Part shown: piece by piece, positions 16,422-24,147 of the stretch
Numbering within the stretch: position 1 is the stretch's first letter
Layout of the letters: each line of letters begins with the position of its first letter
From: CAYGZM01 sp964354365
GTDB lineage: Bacteria > Planctomycetota > Phycisphaerae > Sedimentisphaerales > Anaerobacaceae
DNA length: 25,557 nucleotides
Assembly (NCBI GenBank): GCA_964354365.1
Contig: CAYGZM010000049.1
Location: forward strand, 1 to 25,557
Direction: 5' to 3'
The notes under the pieces: generated by a model
What the model saw: only the letters and a program-made list of their open reading frames with translations
What the model was told of the DNA's origin: nothing
Databases searched by the model: none
Translations under genes and position numbers: made by a program

Positions 16422-16872
16422 TACAAAAAGCTCTCATTAAACTCGATTCCTGCAAATTTTTTTGTACGGCCAGCCTCTTTGGCTTACTTTGGCTGGTTAT
16501 TGGGGTGTAAAGAAGGTTTCGGCAGAAGCCTGTCGCTGTTCCGGCCGTTACCACTTTTGGGAGATAATCCTCGAAATCCCGTGTTTACCACGTGGTTTTT
16601 GGCAAGAAAAAGGTGGGCTGAGACCTCAATGGAGCAGATTTGGCCGATTCTACGAGCGCAAAGTGGGCGTCAGAGGGGTCGTGGGAGGTTGTGGGGCCTG
16701 GTTGAGAATAATGGTGGGCTGGGAACAGGTTTGTGGAGGGAGGAGGGAAATGCTCACAGCCCGCCGGATATTCATTATAGCAAAGAGCCAGCCAAAGCCA
16801 AGAGGCTAACCCAAGTTACGCAGTTAGCGGGCAGGATCGGGGTTTTGAGCAGCGATAACGCGGATTCTTGGC
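16422..16872. other. Intergenic region without a convincing gene, bounded by an imperfect inverted repeat
   Basis: I find no supportable protein here; the one long plus-strand frame has no ribosome-binding site, odd composition and no recognisable domain. The stretch 16472-16496 and 16788-16807 form an imperfect inverted repeat (both carry AGCCTC and TTTGGCTGG in opposite orientation) around about 290 bp of G-rich plus strand. A minus-strand promoter TTGGCT-16-TATAAT (16796-16801 and 16774-16779) lies in the right arm and could start a leftward non-coding transcript. Confidence 0.4.
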
Positions 16873-16902
16873 AAAAATGACTGGTTGCCGCGAGCGCAGT
16901 CA
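16873..16902 (-). terminator. Intrinsic terminator of nnrE overlapping its stop codon
   Basis: On the minus strand the stop TGA opens a 6-bp stem TGACTG/CAGTCA (16878-16902) that is followed directly by TTTTT (16873-16877). Confidence 0.75.
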
Positions 16903-17622
16903 CTTCTTATGAACCATATAGGGGCCGCCTCTGTCCGCAGGCCCAACGCCGATAGAGGCCACATAAACCTCGCCTGTGTATGCTTTCGCGTCTGCATTTG
17001 CGAAGCCCTTCTTGACTGCCACGAAAGTAACCGTATAGTCCGCCTTTATCGCCGCCCCCAATGGCTCGCCCGTATCGCAGTCCAGCCCCGACGGGATATC
17101 CACCGCCAGAATAGGGCAGTTCTGCTCGTTGATGCCCTCTATCAGCTCTCGATACCCGCCCCGCATCTCACCAGCCAGCCCCGTCCCGAACAGCCCATCG
17201 ACAATCATATCACCCCCCTCCGCCAGAGCCTTGACCCGCCCGCGGACATCCACCCGGCCCGGCTCTATCCGCTCAATCGGCTGACTCAGCCTCTCAAGAA
17301 TATCCAGGTTTACCCTCGCATCGCCTTTGATCTTGTCGTAATCGCCGCACACCACCACTACGACCTCACACCCGCTGTTGAGCAGGTGTCTCGCTATCAC
17401 ATACCCATCCCCCCCGTTATTCCCCGTCCCGCAGAATATGACCACCTTCGGCTTCGTAACACCGGCCAGTTTCTCCCTGATAAGCTCCGCACAGCTCCTG
17501 CCGGCGTTCTCCATCAATACCACCCCCGGCACGCCGACCTCGTTTATCGCCCAGGCATCGACCGCCCGAACCTCATCTCGACTCATCACAACGCACTTCT
17601 TGCCCGCCGAATACTTCTCCAT
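16900..17622 (-). CDS. nnrE: NAD(P)H-hydrate epimerase (YjeF N-terminal domain)
   Basis: Predicted 240-aa epimerase that converts R-NAD(P)HX to the S form so that it can be repaired. Family landmarks are MENAGRSCAE, the FCGTGNNGGDGYVIARHL loop that binds the substrate, DGLFGTGL, and VDIPSGLDCDTGEPLG. The C-terminal dehydratase (NnrD) half is absent, so this is a single-domain form and its partner must be elsewhere. ATG 17622 is chosen over an in-frame TTG at 17631, because that TTG overlaps the -10 box of a consensus promoter. With that promoter the message is close to leaderless (8 nt from TATAAT to ATG). It diverges from surE, and an intrinsic terminator overlaps its stop codon. Confidence 0.92.
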   Translation of the reverse strand: MEKYSAGKKCVVMSRDEVRAVDAWAINEVGVPGVVLMENAGRSCAELIREKLAGVTKPKVVIFCGTGNNGGDGYVIARHLLNSGCEVVVVVCGDYDKIKGDARVNLDILERLSQPIERIEPGRVDVRGRVKALAEGGDMIVDGLFGTGLAGEMRGGYRELIEGINEQNCPILAVDIPSGLDCDTGEPLGAAIKADYTVTFVAVKKGFANADAKAYTGEVYVASIGVGPADRGGPYMVHKK

Positions 17623-17630
17623 ACCCCGCA

Positions 17631-17658
17631 ATTATACCCCGCACCATAAACCTGTCAA
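17631..17658 (-). promoter_or_regulatory. Consensus promoter of nnrE
   Basis: Minus strand TTGACA (17653-17658), 16-bp spacer, TATAAT (17631-17636), ATG only 8 nt later. The -35 box is one half of a palindrome shared with the surE promoter. Confidence 0.8.
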
Positions 17659-17687
17659 TTGACACAACCCACGCAACCAATTACAAT
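17659..17687 (+). promoter_or_regulatory. Promoter of surE
   Basis: TTGACA (17659-17664), 17-bp spacer, TACAAT (17682-17687). It is back-to-back with the nnrE promoter: the two -35 boxes form the perfect 12-bp palindrome TGTCAATTGACA (17653-17664). Confidence 0.75.
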
Positions 17688-17707
17688 CCGCCCAAGATAT
17701 ACTTTGT

Positions 17708-17742
17708 GTGGCAGCCTCAAGCCCGAAGGGCGTGGGGATGGC
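17708..17742 (+). repeat. Hairpin repeat, copy 1, in the surE leader
   Basis: The stretch begins GTGGCAGCCTCAAGC and ends TGGGGATGGC. It folds as CCTCA/TGGGG plus GCCC-GAA-GGGC. The same ends recur at 23915-24056, where the loop is interrupted by an inserted element. Confidence 0.55.
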
Positions 17743-17767
17743 TCCGACGCAATACGAGATACGAACT

Positions 17768-18520
17768 ATGAAAATCCTGCTCGCAAACGACGACGGCATC
17801 TTCGAACCGGGCTTGGCCGCTATTTACAAGCAGCTTGTCACAATCGGCGACGTAACCGTCGTCGCCCCGGACACCAGCCGTTCCGGCGCAGGCCACAGCA
17901 TCACCTACCGCCATCCCCTCGTGGCCACCAAAGTCGATATCAACGGTCTGTTCACCGGGTACAGCGTCCAGGGCTCGCCCGCCGACTGCGTCAAGCTCGC
18001 CTGTATGCAGCTCCACCACGGCCCCATTGACCTGCTCGTCGCAGGAATAAACAACGGCGCAAACGTCGGAATCAACGTCTATTACTCCGGCACCATCGGC
18101 GCCGCTATGGAGGGCGCCTTTCTCGGCATCCCGTCCGTCGCGATGAGCCTGGCCGTCGAGGCCCCCGGCGTCCCCGGCGACTTCGAGAAGGCCGCCGTCC
18201 ACTGCCTCGATACCCTCAAAAAGCTCATGCCCGTCCGCAACGGCTGCGTCATAAATATCAACATCCCCCGGCTATCAAAAGGCGAGCCGAAAGGCGTGCA
18301 CGTTGTCCCCCAATCGAGCACTGGCTTCAACGAAAGCTACGTCGAGAAAATGGACGAGCACGGCCGCACCGTCTTCCAGCTTATAGGCGACCACCACGTC
18401 ATCGATGGCACCCCGACCGACACCACGTCACTCGAAGACGGCTACATCACGATAACAGCCCTCACCCCCGACATGACCGACCACGAAAGGACCCGCGAGC
18501 TTGAGAAAATAGACTTCTAA
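17768..18520 (+). CDS. surE: 5'/3'-nucleotidase SurE
   Basis: Predicted 250-aa metal-dependent nucleoside-monophosphate phosphatase, cytoplasmic, linked to stationary-phase survival and nucleotide salvage. The N-terminal signature ILLANDDGI places metal ligands at Asp8 and Asp9. Ser39 in TSRSGAGHS and Asn95 in AGINNGANVG are the other expected ligands, followed by YSGTIGAAMEGAFLGIPSVAMS, a hallmark block. Length matches the family. ATG 17768 is the start that gives the conserved MKILLANDDG; an upstream in-frame GTG-type extension covers the hairpin repeat and is rejected. The ribosome-binding site is weak. It is expressed from its own promoter, divergent from nnrE. Confidence 0.95.
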   Translation: MKILLANDDGIFEPGLAAIYKQLVTIGDVTVVAPDTSRSGAGHSITYRHPLVATKVDINGLFTGYSVQGSPADCVKLACMQLHHGPIDLLVAGINNGANVGINVYYSGTIGAAMEGAFLGIPSVAMSLAVEAPGVPGDFEKAAVHCLDTLKKLMPVRNGCVININIPRLSKGEPKGVHVVPQSSTGFNESYVEKMDEHGRTVFQLIGDHHVIDGTPTDTTSLEDGYITITALTPDMTDHERTRELEKIDF

Positions 18521-18640
18521 CCCTCTAACTGTTCCCGCTGAGTTTTTTGATTAACAATGTTCCTTCTGTTTCGTTTATATTAGCGCCCGGCGGGCCGCTT
18601 TCCCACTGTGCTGCCGACAGTAACACAGGAATTCTGGGCT

Positions 18641-21238
18641 ATGAACGTAATCAAAATCGTACCACTTGACACCACCGCCAATATCGCCGGCATCGCCCTT
18701 GGAGCAAAGGCGGCCAACCTCATCCGAATGCGACAAGCCGGCCTTCCCGTACCCCATGGATTCTGTATTCCGGCTGCAGCCTGTCGCGAGCATCTCACCG
18801 CCCGCCTGCAGTCCCAAATTGCAGCGGCTCCGGCCAAGCTCGAAAACGCAACTCTCGATGAGAAACGAAGTATCCTCGCCGACGTCCGATGGACCATCAC
18901 GGACGCCCCGTTAGACGGCACTCTGCGTGACCTGATAGAAAACCACTATCGAATGCTTGCTGCCGACACGGTGGCGGTCCGCTCCTCGGCCACAGCAGAG
19001 GACCTGCCGCACCAATCCTTTGCCGGCCAGTATGACACAATTCTGAACGTTCGCTCCCTCGAGGATTGCATTGAAGCCATCAGGAAATGCTGGGCCTCGC
19101 TCTGGACCGAGCGGGCATTTCACTATCGCCGCCAAAACGGTATAGACCACATCCGCGTCGAAATGGCCGTCATCGTCCAACAGATGGTCGCCGCCGATGT
19201 CTCCGGCATTATATTCACCGCCGATCCCATCACCGGCGACAGAAACAGAATTGTCATCGAGGCAGCGCCGGGGTCGGGCGAAAACATCGTCCAGGGCAAA
19301 ACCACACCCGACAGATTCGTCCTTAAAAAGCCGACCCTGAAGATGGCCAATCGCAGCCCCGCCCAACCTGACGGCATACCCTGTATCGACGACAGCACGG
19401 CAGAAAGCCTCGCTAAATTGGCACTGAAGGTCGAGCGGCTTTTCGATTGCCCCCAGGATATTGAATGGGCCGCAAAGGACCGACATATCTGGCTGCTCCA
19501 GGCAAGGCCCATCACAACGCTCCAACGGCCCACAGCAAAAACTCCCAAAGATTGCCTGATCTGGAGCTATTTCCCCGCCCAGGAGGTGCTGCCCGACGTC
19601 GTCACCCCCGCCACTAAATCCGTCCTCGACACCACTATCGACTCGCTCGTCCAACCCGTCTTCGACATGCTCTGCATCGACCGCTGCGACTACCCCGCGC
19701 ACGACTACATAGCGGGGCGCGCCTACTTCAACGCAAGCATCTGGATCACCGTGATACGCTCCATCCCCTTCGCAGGCAGATACGACTTCATGAAAGCCGC
19801 AGGAAGTGACTCGGGCCTGCAAAAAATCATCAACCTCGCCGAGGAAATGTCCCCCGAACACTTCCCGCCAATCAAGTTCAACAGGTTTCGCTTCCTCCTC
19901 AAGCTCCCCTTCCTTGCTGTCCGAATCTTCCTGGCCGGCTCGGCAAAAGGCCAAGCCTTCATCGCAGATGGAATCGCCCGAAACGAAAGAAACCGTCAAC
20001 TCGATCCAGCCTCCATGACCACCCGGCAAATCACCGCCTGCTGCTCCAACCTCATCGAAGATGTTCGTGAATTCTTCGCCGGTGTCTTCTACCTCTGCAA
20101 CGTCTTTGCTGCATTCCCAGCCCTCGAATACGTCTGCCGGAAATGGCTCGCCGAACCTACCTGCGCAGGCAGACTCGTCGCCGGCCTCGGAAATATGACC
20201 GATGCCGAAGCCGCACTCGACCTCTGGCGGCTCGCACAGAAAGCCAACGCTATACCCGAGCTGAGAAAACACCTGCTCGACAAAGAAACGTGGGCCGACA
20301 TCACCACCGCACTCGCAGACAACCCGGACGCCGCTCCCTTCCTCGAAGCCTGGGACGATTTTATGCACAACCACGGCCACCACTGCCGAGGCGAGATCGA
20401 GCTGGCCAACCCGCGATGGTCCGAACGACCCGATTACATCCTCGGCCTCGTCCGCGGCCATCTTTTGTCCATCGAACAGACAGACCCCATCGAGAGCCAC
20501 ATAAAGGCCGCCAACCAGCGCCGCCAGCTCGAACGGGATTGTCGCAGCCGACTCAAGAACCCCATCAAGCGCTTCATTTTCAACCGTCTCCTCATCCGCG
20601 CCCAGAAAGGCTCGGTCTGGCGAGAGAACATCAAAAGCGAACTCATAAAACCGCTGTTTGTTATGCGGAAGATGCTGCTCGAACTTGGCAAAAGGCTCTG
20701 CTCACACAGCACCCTCGACAACGCCGACGACATCTTCTTCCTCAGGATCGAAGAGCTCGAATCCGTCACCAAGGGAGTCGCAAATTTCGACGTTAAGCAA
20801 CGCATAGCCGCCCGACGCGAAGAACACGACAAATGGACTGCCATGACTCCCCCCAACACAATCGTGGGCAGGTTTGTTCCCGAAGACTACGTACCCGACC
20901 TCATCCAAACCGACGCTCAGCTGCTCAAAGGCCTCGGCGTAAGCCCCGGCACGGCAACCGGAAAAGCAAGGGTCATACTCAGGACCGACACCGAGCAACA
21001 GCTCATGGCCGGCGAAATCCTCGTCGCTCCATTCACCGACCCCGGCTGGACTCCATACTTCGTCCCCGCCGCCGCAGTGGTAACCGAACGAGGAGGAATC
21101 CTCTCACACGGCGCCATCGTCGCCCGCGAACTTGGTATCCCCGGCGTCACAAACGTCGGCCCCGCCACAAAAATCATCAAAACCGGCCAGCTACTACAAG
21201 TTGACGGCAACGCCGGCACCGTCCGAATAATCAACTAA
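18641..21238 (+). CDS. PEP synthase-like / rifampin phosphotransferase-like three-domain phosphotransferase
   Basis: Predicted 865-aa cytoplasmic protein. Residues about 1-300 are the PPDK N-terminal ATP-binding domain: GAKAANLIRMRQAGLPVP, VRSSATAEDLPHQSFAGQYD, AAPGSGENIVQG and IWLLQARPIT. Residues about 310-745 form a poorly conserved middle domain. The last about 110 residues are the phosphohistidine swivelling domain with GGILSHGAIVARELGIPGV, catalytic His823. The C-terminal PEP/pyruvate TIM barrel of true PEP synthase is missing. This order and length closely match rifampin phosphotransferase (about 867 aa, His825 in the Listeria enzyme), but rifampin itself need not be the substrate. ATG 18641 has ACAGGA 10 nt upstream; a GTG at 18608 is less likely. 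It follows surE by 120 bp. Confidence 0.82.
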   Translation: MNVIKIVPLDTTANIAGIALGAKAANLIRMRQAGLPVPHGFCIPAAACREHLTARLQSQIAAAPAKLENATLDEKRSILADVRWTITDAPLDGTLRDLIENHYRMLAADTVAVRSSATAEDLPHQSFAGQYDTILNVRSLEDCIEAIRKCWASLWTERAFHYRRQNGIDHIRVEMAVIVQQMVAADVSGIIFTADPITGDRNRIVIEAAPGSGENIVQGKTTPDRFVLKKPTLKMANRSPAQPDGIPCIDDSTAESLAKLALKVERLFDCPQDIEWAAKDRHIWLLQARPITTLQRPTAKTPKDCLIWSYFPAQEVLPDVVTPATKSVLDTTIDSLVQPVFDMLCIDRCDYPAHDYIAGRAYFNASIWITVIRSIPFAGRYDFMKAAGSDSGLQKIINLAEEMSPEHFPPIKFNRFRFLLKLPFLAVRIFLAGSAKGQAFIADGIARNERNRQLDPASMTTRQITACCSNLIEDVREFFAGVFYLCNVFAAFPALEYVCRKWLAEPTCAGRLVAGLGNMTDAEAALDLWRLAQKANAIPELRKHLLDKETWADITTALADNPDAAPFLEAWDDFMHNHGHHCRGEIELANPRWSERPDYILGLVRGHLLSIEQTDPIESHIKAANQRRQLERDCRSRLKNPIKRFIFNRLLIRAQKGSVWRENIKSELIKPLFVMRKMLLELGKRLCSHSTLDNADDIFFLRIEELESVTKGVANFDVKQRIAARREEHDKWTAMTPPNTIVGRFVPEDYVPDLIQTDAQLLKGLGVSPGTATGKARVILRTDTEQQLMAGEILVAPFTDPGWTPYFVPAAAVVTERGGILSHGAIVARELGIPGVTNVGPATKIIKTGQLLQVDGNAGTVRIIN

Positions 21239-21316
21239 CCGCTTCATCAATCTCGACTTTCGGGCGCCGCCTTACCTTACAAGACGACATCCCACATCCG
21301 ACATACGAAATGCCCC

Positions 21317-21345
21317 TTTACGCCTCCCGCTTCTCACCATATACT
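21317..21345 (+). promoter_or_regulatory. Candidate promoter of tdh
   Basis: TTTACG (21317-21322), 17-bp spacer, TATACT (21340-21345), about 40 bp before the tdh ATG. Confidence 0.5.
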
Positions 21346-21385
21346 ATGCCCCAAATTGCTCGAACGCCAACGGAGTAGCAAGAAT

Positions 21386-22414
21386 ATGAAAGCACTCGTC
21401 AAGAAACACCCCGAACCCGGAATGTGGGCCGAAGAAGTGCCCCTTCCCAAAGTCGGCAGCAACGACGTCCTCATCAAAATCCAAAAGACCGCTATCTGCG
21501 GCACCGACATCCACATCTACAACTGGGACCGCTGGGCGCAAAAAACGATCAAAACGCCGTTGGTCACAGGTCACGAATTTGTCGGAACCGTCGAAAAAAT
21601 CGGCGACAACGTCCGCGACGTCGAAATCGGCGAGTTGGTCAGCGGCGAAGGACACGTCGTCTGCGGACGCTGCCGCAACTGCCGGGCAGGACGACGACAC
21701 CTCTGCATCGACCCAAACTGCATCGGTGTCAATCGAGACGGCGCCTTCGTCGAGTACCTCTCCATCCCCGTCTCCAACGTATGGCACTGCGACCCCACAA
21801 TACCCGTCGAGGTCCTTGCCTGCTTTGACCCCTTCGGCAACGCCGTCCACACCACCCTCTCCTTCGACCTCGTCGGCGAAGACGTCTTAATAACAGGTGC
21901 CGGGCCGATAGGACTTATGGCTATCGCCGTCGCAAAGCACGCCGGCGCGCGAAACGTCGTCATCACCGACGTCAATCCCTACCGCCTCGAATTGGCCGAG
22001 AGAATGAATCCCACTCTGGTCCTCGATGCCCGAAACGATACTATTCAGGACGCCCAGAAAAAACTCGATATGAAGGAAGGCTTCGACGTGGGCCTCGAAA
22101 TGTCCGGCAATCCCGACGCCTTCAAAAGCATGCTCGCAAACATCTGCCACGGCGGAAAAATCGCCCTGCTCGGAATTATGCCGCCCACCCAAATCGACTG
22201 GGACTACGTCGTCTTCAACGGCCTGACCATCAAAGGTATCTACGGCAGGGAAATGTTCGAAACCTGGTACAAGGCCACTATGCTCATACAAAAGGGACTC
22301 GACATCACCCCAATCATCACCCACCGATTCCACTTCACAGAATACAAAAAAGCTTTCGAGACAATGGCATCAGGAAACTCAGGAAAAATAATCTTAGACT
22401 GGACCGAAAAATAA
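21386..22414 (+). CDS. tdh: L-threonine 3-dehydrogenase
   Basis: Predicted 342-aa zinc- and NAD-dependent enzyme that oxidises L-threonine to 2-amino-3-ketobutyrate; E. coli Tdh has 341 aa. Catalytic zinc ligands are Cys38, His63 and Glu64 (TGHEF), and structural zinc ligands are Cys93, Cys96, Cys99 and Cys107, all at E. coli positions. The NAD-binding motif is GAGPIGLMA (about 170-178), followed by the acidic VITDVN. The C-terminal FETWYKATMLIQKGLDITPIITHRF block is typical of Tdh rather than sorbitol dehydrogenases. ATG 21386 follows GGAG with about 10-nt spacing. It pairs functionally with kbl, 237 bp downstream, to give glycine and acetyl-CoA. Confidence 0.95.
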   Translation: MKALVKKHPEPGMWAEEVPLPKVGSNDVLIKIQKTAICGTDIHIYNWDRWAQKTIKTPLVTGHEFVGTVEKIGDNVRDVEIGELVSGEGHVVCGRCRNCRAGRRHLCIDPNCIGVNRDGAFVEYLSIPVSNVWHCDPTIPVEVLACFDPFGNAVHTTLSFDLVGEDVLITGAGPIGLMAIAVAKHAGARNVVITDVNPYRLELAERMNPTLVLDARNDTIQDAQKKLDMKEGFDVGLEMSGNPDAFKSMLANICHGGKIALLGIMPPTQIDWDYVVFNGLTIKGIYGREMFETWYKATMLIQKGLDITPIITHRFHFTEYKKAFETMASGNSGKIILDWTEK

Positions 22415-22451
22415 TGCAGTTGCCAAGAGACATTGCGAATAACCACGCTTG

Positions 22452-22506
22452 CCGTCATTTCGACCGAGCGAAGCGACTACACCGTCATTTCGACCGAGCG
22501 AAGCGA
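22452..22506 (+). repeat. Pair of 25-bp direct repeats between tdh and kbl
   Basis: Identical 25-bp units at 22452-22476 and 22482-22506 (period 30) begin CCGTCATTTCGACCGAGCG. The second runs on into GCGGAGAAATCT, so ATTTC and GAAAT can pair as a hairpin. This type of GTCATTTCGA...GAGAAATCT sequence is known to be dispersed in many bacterial genomes. Confidence 0.8.
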
Positions 22507-22572
22507 GCGGAGAAATCTATTCTGACCAATCTCGCCGAAGGCGATTCAAATAGCATAGAAAAGGCAACAGTG

Positions 22573-22642
22573 TAAATCTGAGTTAATCCGTGTCTGAAAA
22601 CAACAATTTGTGTTAATTTGTGGAAATTCGTGGTTCATTCAG
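22573..22642 (+). repeat. Degenerate 10-bp repeats directly upstream of kbl
   Basis: Units TAAATCTGAG (22573), TTAATCCGTG (22583), TTAATTTGTG (22613) and GAAATTCGTG (22623) share a 10-bp period and end 10 nt before the kbl ATG. Similar AATCCGTG/AATTTGTGG runs are dispersed in other genomes. Confidence 0.5.
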
Positions 22643-22651
22643 GACAGAAAC

Positions 22652-23836
22652 ATGTTCGGCACAATGAAATCTCACATCTCGCACGAGCTTGAGCAGATAA
22701 AGCAAGCCGGCCTATACAAAGCCGAGCGAATCATAACAAGCCCCCAGCAGCCTACTATCACAATCGCCGGCGGACAAAAAGTCCTCAACCTCTGCGCCAA
22801 CAACTACCTCGGCCTCGCCGACCACCCCGAAATCATCAAAGCAGCCCGAGAAAGCTATGACAAATGGGGCTACGGCCTCTCTTCCGTCCGCTTCATCTGC
22901 GGAACTCAGCAGATACACAAGCAGCTCGAACAAAAAATCTCCGAATTCCTCGGAACCGAGGATACAATCCTCTACTCCTCCTGCTTCGATGCCAATACCG
23001 GCCTCTTTGAGACCCTCCTCACCGACGAAGACGCCATCATCTCCGACCAGTTCAACCACGCCAGCATCATCGACGGCGTCCGGCTCTGCAAGGCCCAGCG
23101 ATTCCGCTTCGCCAACTCCGATATGAATGACCTTGAAGAAAGGTTGAAAGAGGCCCGGTCCGCACGCTTCCGCCTCATTGCCACCGACGGCGTATTCTCA
23201 ATGGACGGCACAATCGCAAAGCTCGACGAAATCTGCGCCCTCGCCGAAAAATACGAAACCCTCGTAATGATCGACGACTCCCACGCAGTCGGCGTGCTCG
23301 GCGCCCGCGGCCGAGGCACGCACGAATACCGAGGCGTTATGGGCCGCATCGACATTATCACTGGAACGCTCGGCAAAGCCCTCGGCGGCGCATCCGGCGG
23401 ATACACCGCCGGCAGAAAGGAAATCATCGAAATCCTCCGGCAGCGCTCCCGCCCATACCTCTTCTCCAACACCCTCGCACCAGCCATCGTCGCAACCTCG
23501 CTCAAGGTCCTCGAAATCCTCTCCGCCTCCACCGAGCTCCGCGATAAGCTCGCCGACAACACAACCTATTTCAGAAGGCAAATCTCCGGCCTCGGCCTAA
23601 ATGTCATCCCCGGCCGGCACCCTATCGTCCCCATTATGCTCGGCGACGCCGTCCTCGCCCAGAGTATGGCCCAAAAGCTCCTCGAAAAAGGCATATACGT
23701 CATCGGATTCTCATATCCCGTTGTACCCAAAGGCGCCGCCCGAATCCGTACCCAGGTCTCCGCCGCACACACCAAAAAAGACCTCGACTTCGCCATAACA
23801 AAAATCGCCGAGGTAAAATCCCAACTCCGAATCTAA
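22652..23836 (+). CDS. kbl: Glycine C-acetyltransferase (2-amino-3-ketobutyrate CoA ligase)
   Basis: Predicted 394-aa PLP-dependent alpha-oxoamine synthase that cleaves 2-amino-3-ketobutyrate with CoA into glycine and acetyl-CoA; E. coli Kbl has 398 aa. Diagnostic blocks are the NLCANNYLGLADHP segment, GYGLSSVRFICGTQ, DDSHAVGVLG (PLP-ring Asp209), and the Schiff-base motif GTLGKALGGASGG with Lys242. The C-terminal GFSYPVVPKGAARIRTQVSAAH is typical of Kbl rather than KBL-like 8-amino-7-oxononanoate synthase. ATG 22652 is preferred to a TTG at 22610 that falls in repeat sequence. No strong Shine-Dalgarno is seen (AGGACAGAAAC). It lies after tdh, so the two are a threonine-degradation pair. Confidence 0.95.
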   Translation: MFGTMKSHISHELEQIKQAGLYKAERIITSPQQPTITIAGGQKVLNLCANNYLGLADHPEIIKAARESYDKWGYGLSSVRFICGTQQIHKQLEQKISEFLGTEDTILYSSCFDANTGLFETLLTDEDAIISDQFNHASIIDGVRLCKAQRFRFANSDMNDLEERLKEARSARFRLIATDGVFSMDGTIAKLDEICALAEKYETLVMIDDSHAVGVLGARGRGTHEYRGVMGRIDIITGTLGKALGGASGGYTAGRKEIIEILRQRSRPYLFSNTLAPAIVATSLKVLEILSASTELRDKLADNTTYFRRQISGLGLNVIPGRHPIVPIMLGDAVLAQSMAQKLLEKGIYVIGFSYPVVPKGAARIRTQVSAAHTKKDLDFAITKIAEVKSQLRI

Positions 23837-23855
23837 CACCAACCAACATATTCCG

Positions 23856-23891
23856 CCCGCCGATTTTTGGCGGGTTTACCTGCCAAACCCG
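23856..23891 (+). terminator. Terminator-like hairpins after kbl, with alternative pairing
   Basis: Stem CCCGCC/GGCGGG (23856-23874, loop of 7) is followed by TTT. The right arm can instead pair as CGGGTTT/AAACCCG (23871-23877 with 23885-23891), so the two hairpins exclude each other. Confidence 0.55.
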
Positions 23892-23914
23892 CGGCTTACC
23901 CACACACCAACTGG

Positions 23915-24056
23915 GTGGCAACCTCAAGCGCAGAGGCTGTGTCACAATGGCAAAAATACACCGAAATCGGAATGATGACCTTCGTTTTTTGCTCCAAATC
24001 AGGGGCGAAAGACGTAAAATCCTAATTGCGACACAGCCTGGCAGCTTGGGGATGGC
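23915..24056 (+). repeat. Hairpin repeat, copy 2, split by an inserted element
   Basis: The left part GTGGCAACCTCAAGC (23915-23929) and right part CTTGGGGATGGC (24045-24056) match the ends of the repeat at 17708-17742. CCTCAAGC and GCTTGGGG would pair as a stem if the inserted 106 bp were removed. Confidence 0.55.
23934..24039. mobile_element. 106-bp MITE-like element with 15-bp terminal inverted repeats
   Basis: The ends AGGCTGTGTCACAAT (23934-23948) and ATTGCGACACAGCCT (24025-24039) are inverted repeats with one mismatch. GCAG occurs on both sides (23930-23933 and 24041-24044, the right copy one base away), a possible target duplication. There is no coding capacity, so it would need a transposase in trans. 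Confidence 0.6.
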
Positions 24057-24118
24057 CCTGACCCCTCTGCAATCTCTGCGATCTCGGCGATAAAAAAGAG
24101 ACAAAATCCCCTTGACAA

Positions 24119-24147
24119 TTGACTTCTAAGCCGTGCTATTGTATGAT
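24119..24147 (+). promoter_or_regulatory. Promoter of the prepilin-like gene
   Basis: TTGACT (24119-24124), 17-bp spacer, TATGAT (24142-24147). A second TTGACA overlaps just upstream (24112-24117). The leader to the ATG at 24322 is about 170 nt and contains an 8-bp stem CCAAAACG/CGTTTTGG (24166-24173 with 24207-24214). Confidence 0.6.

Noticed and set aside
16401..16880. Plus-strand frame of about 159 codons in the intergenic region
   Set aside because: No ribosome-binding site, a biased G/R/W-rich translation and no domain; it overlaps the PEP-CTERM promoter and an inverted repeat.
18911..20500. Long minus-strand open frame (about 529 codons)
   Set aside because: It is fully antisense to the PEP-synthase-like gene and has no recognisable domain; the low frequency of stops is due to codon bias of the real gene.
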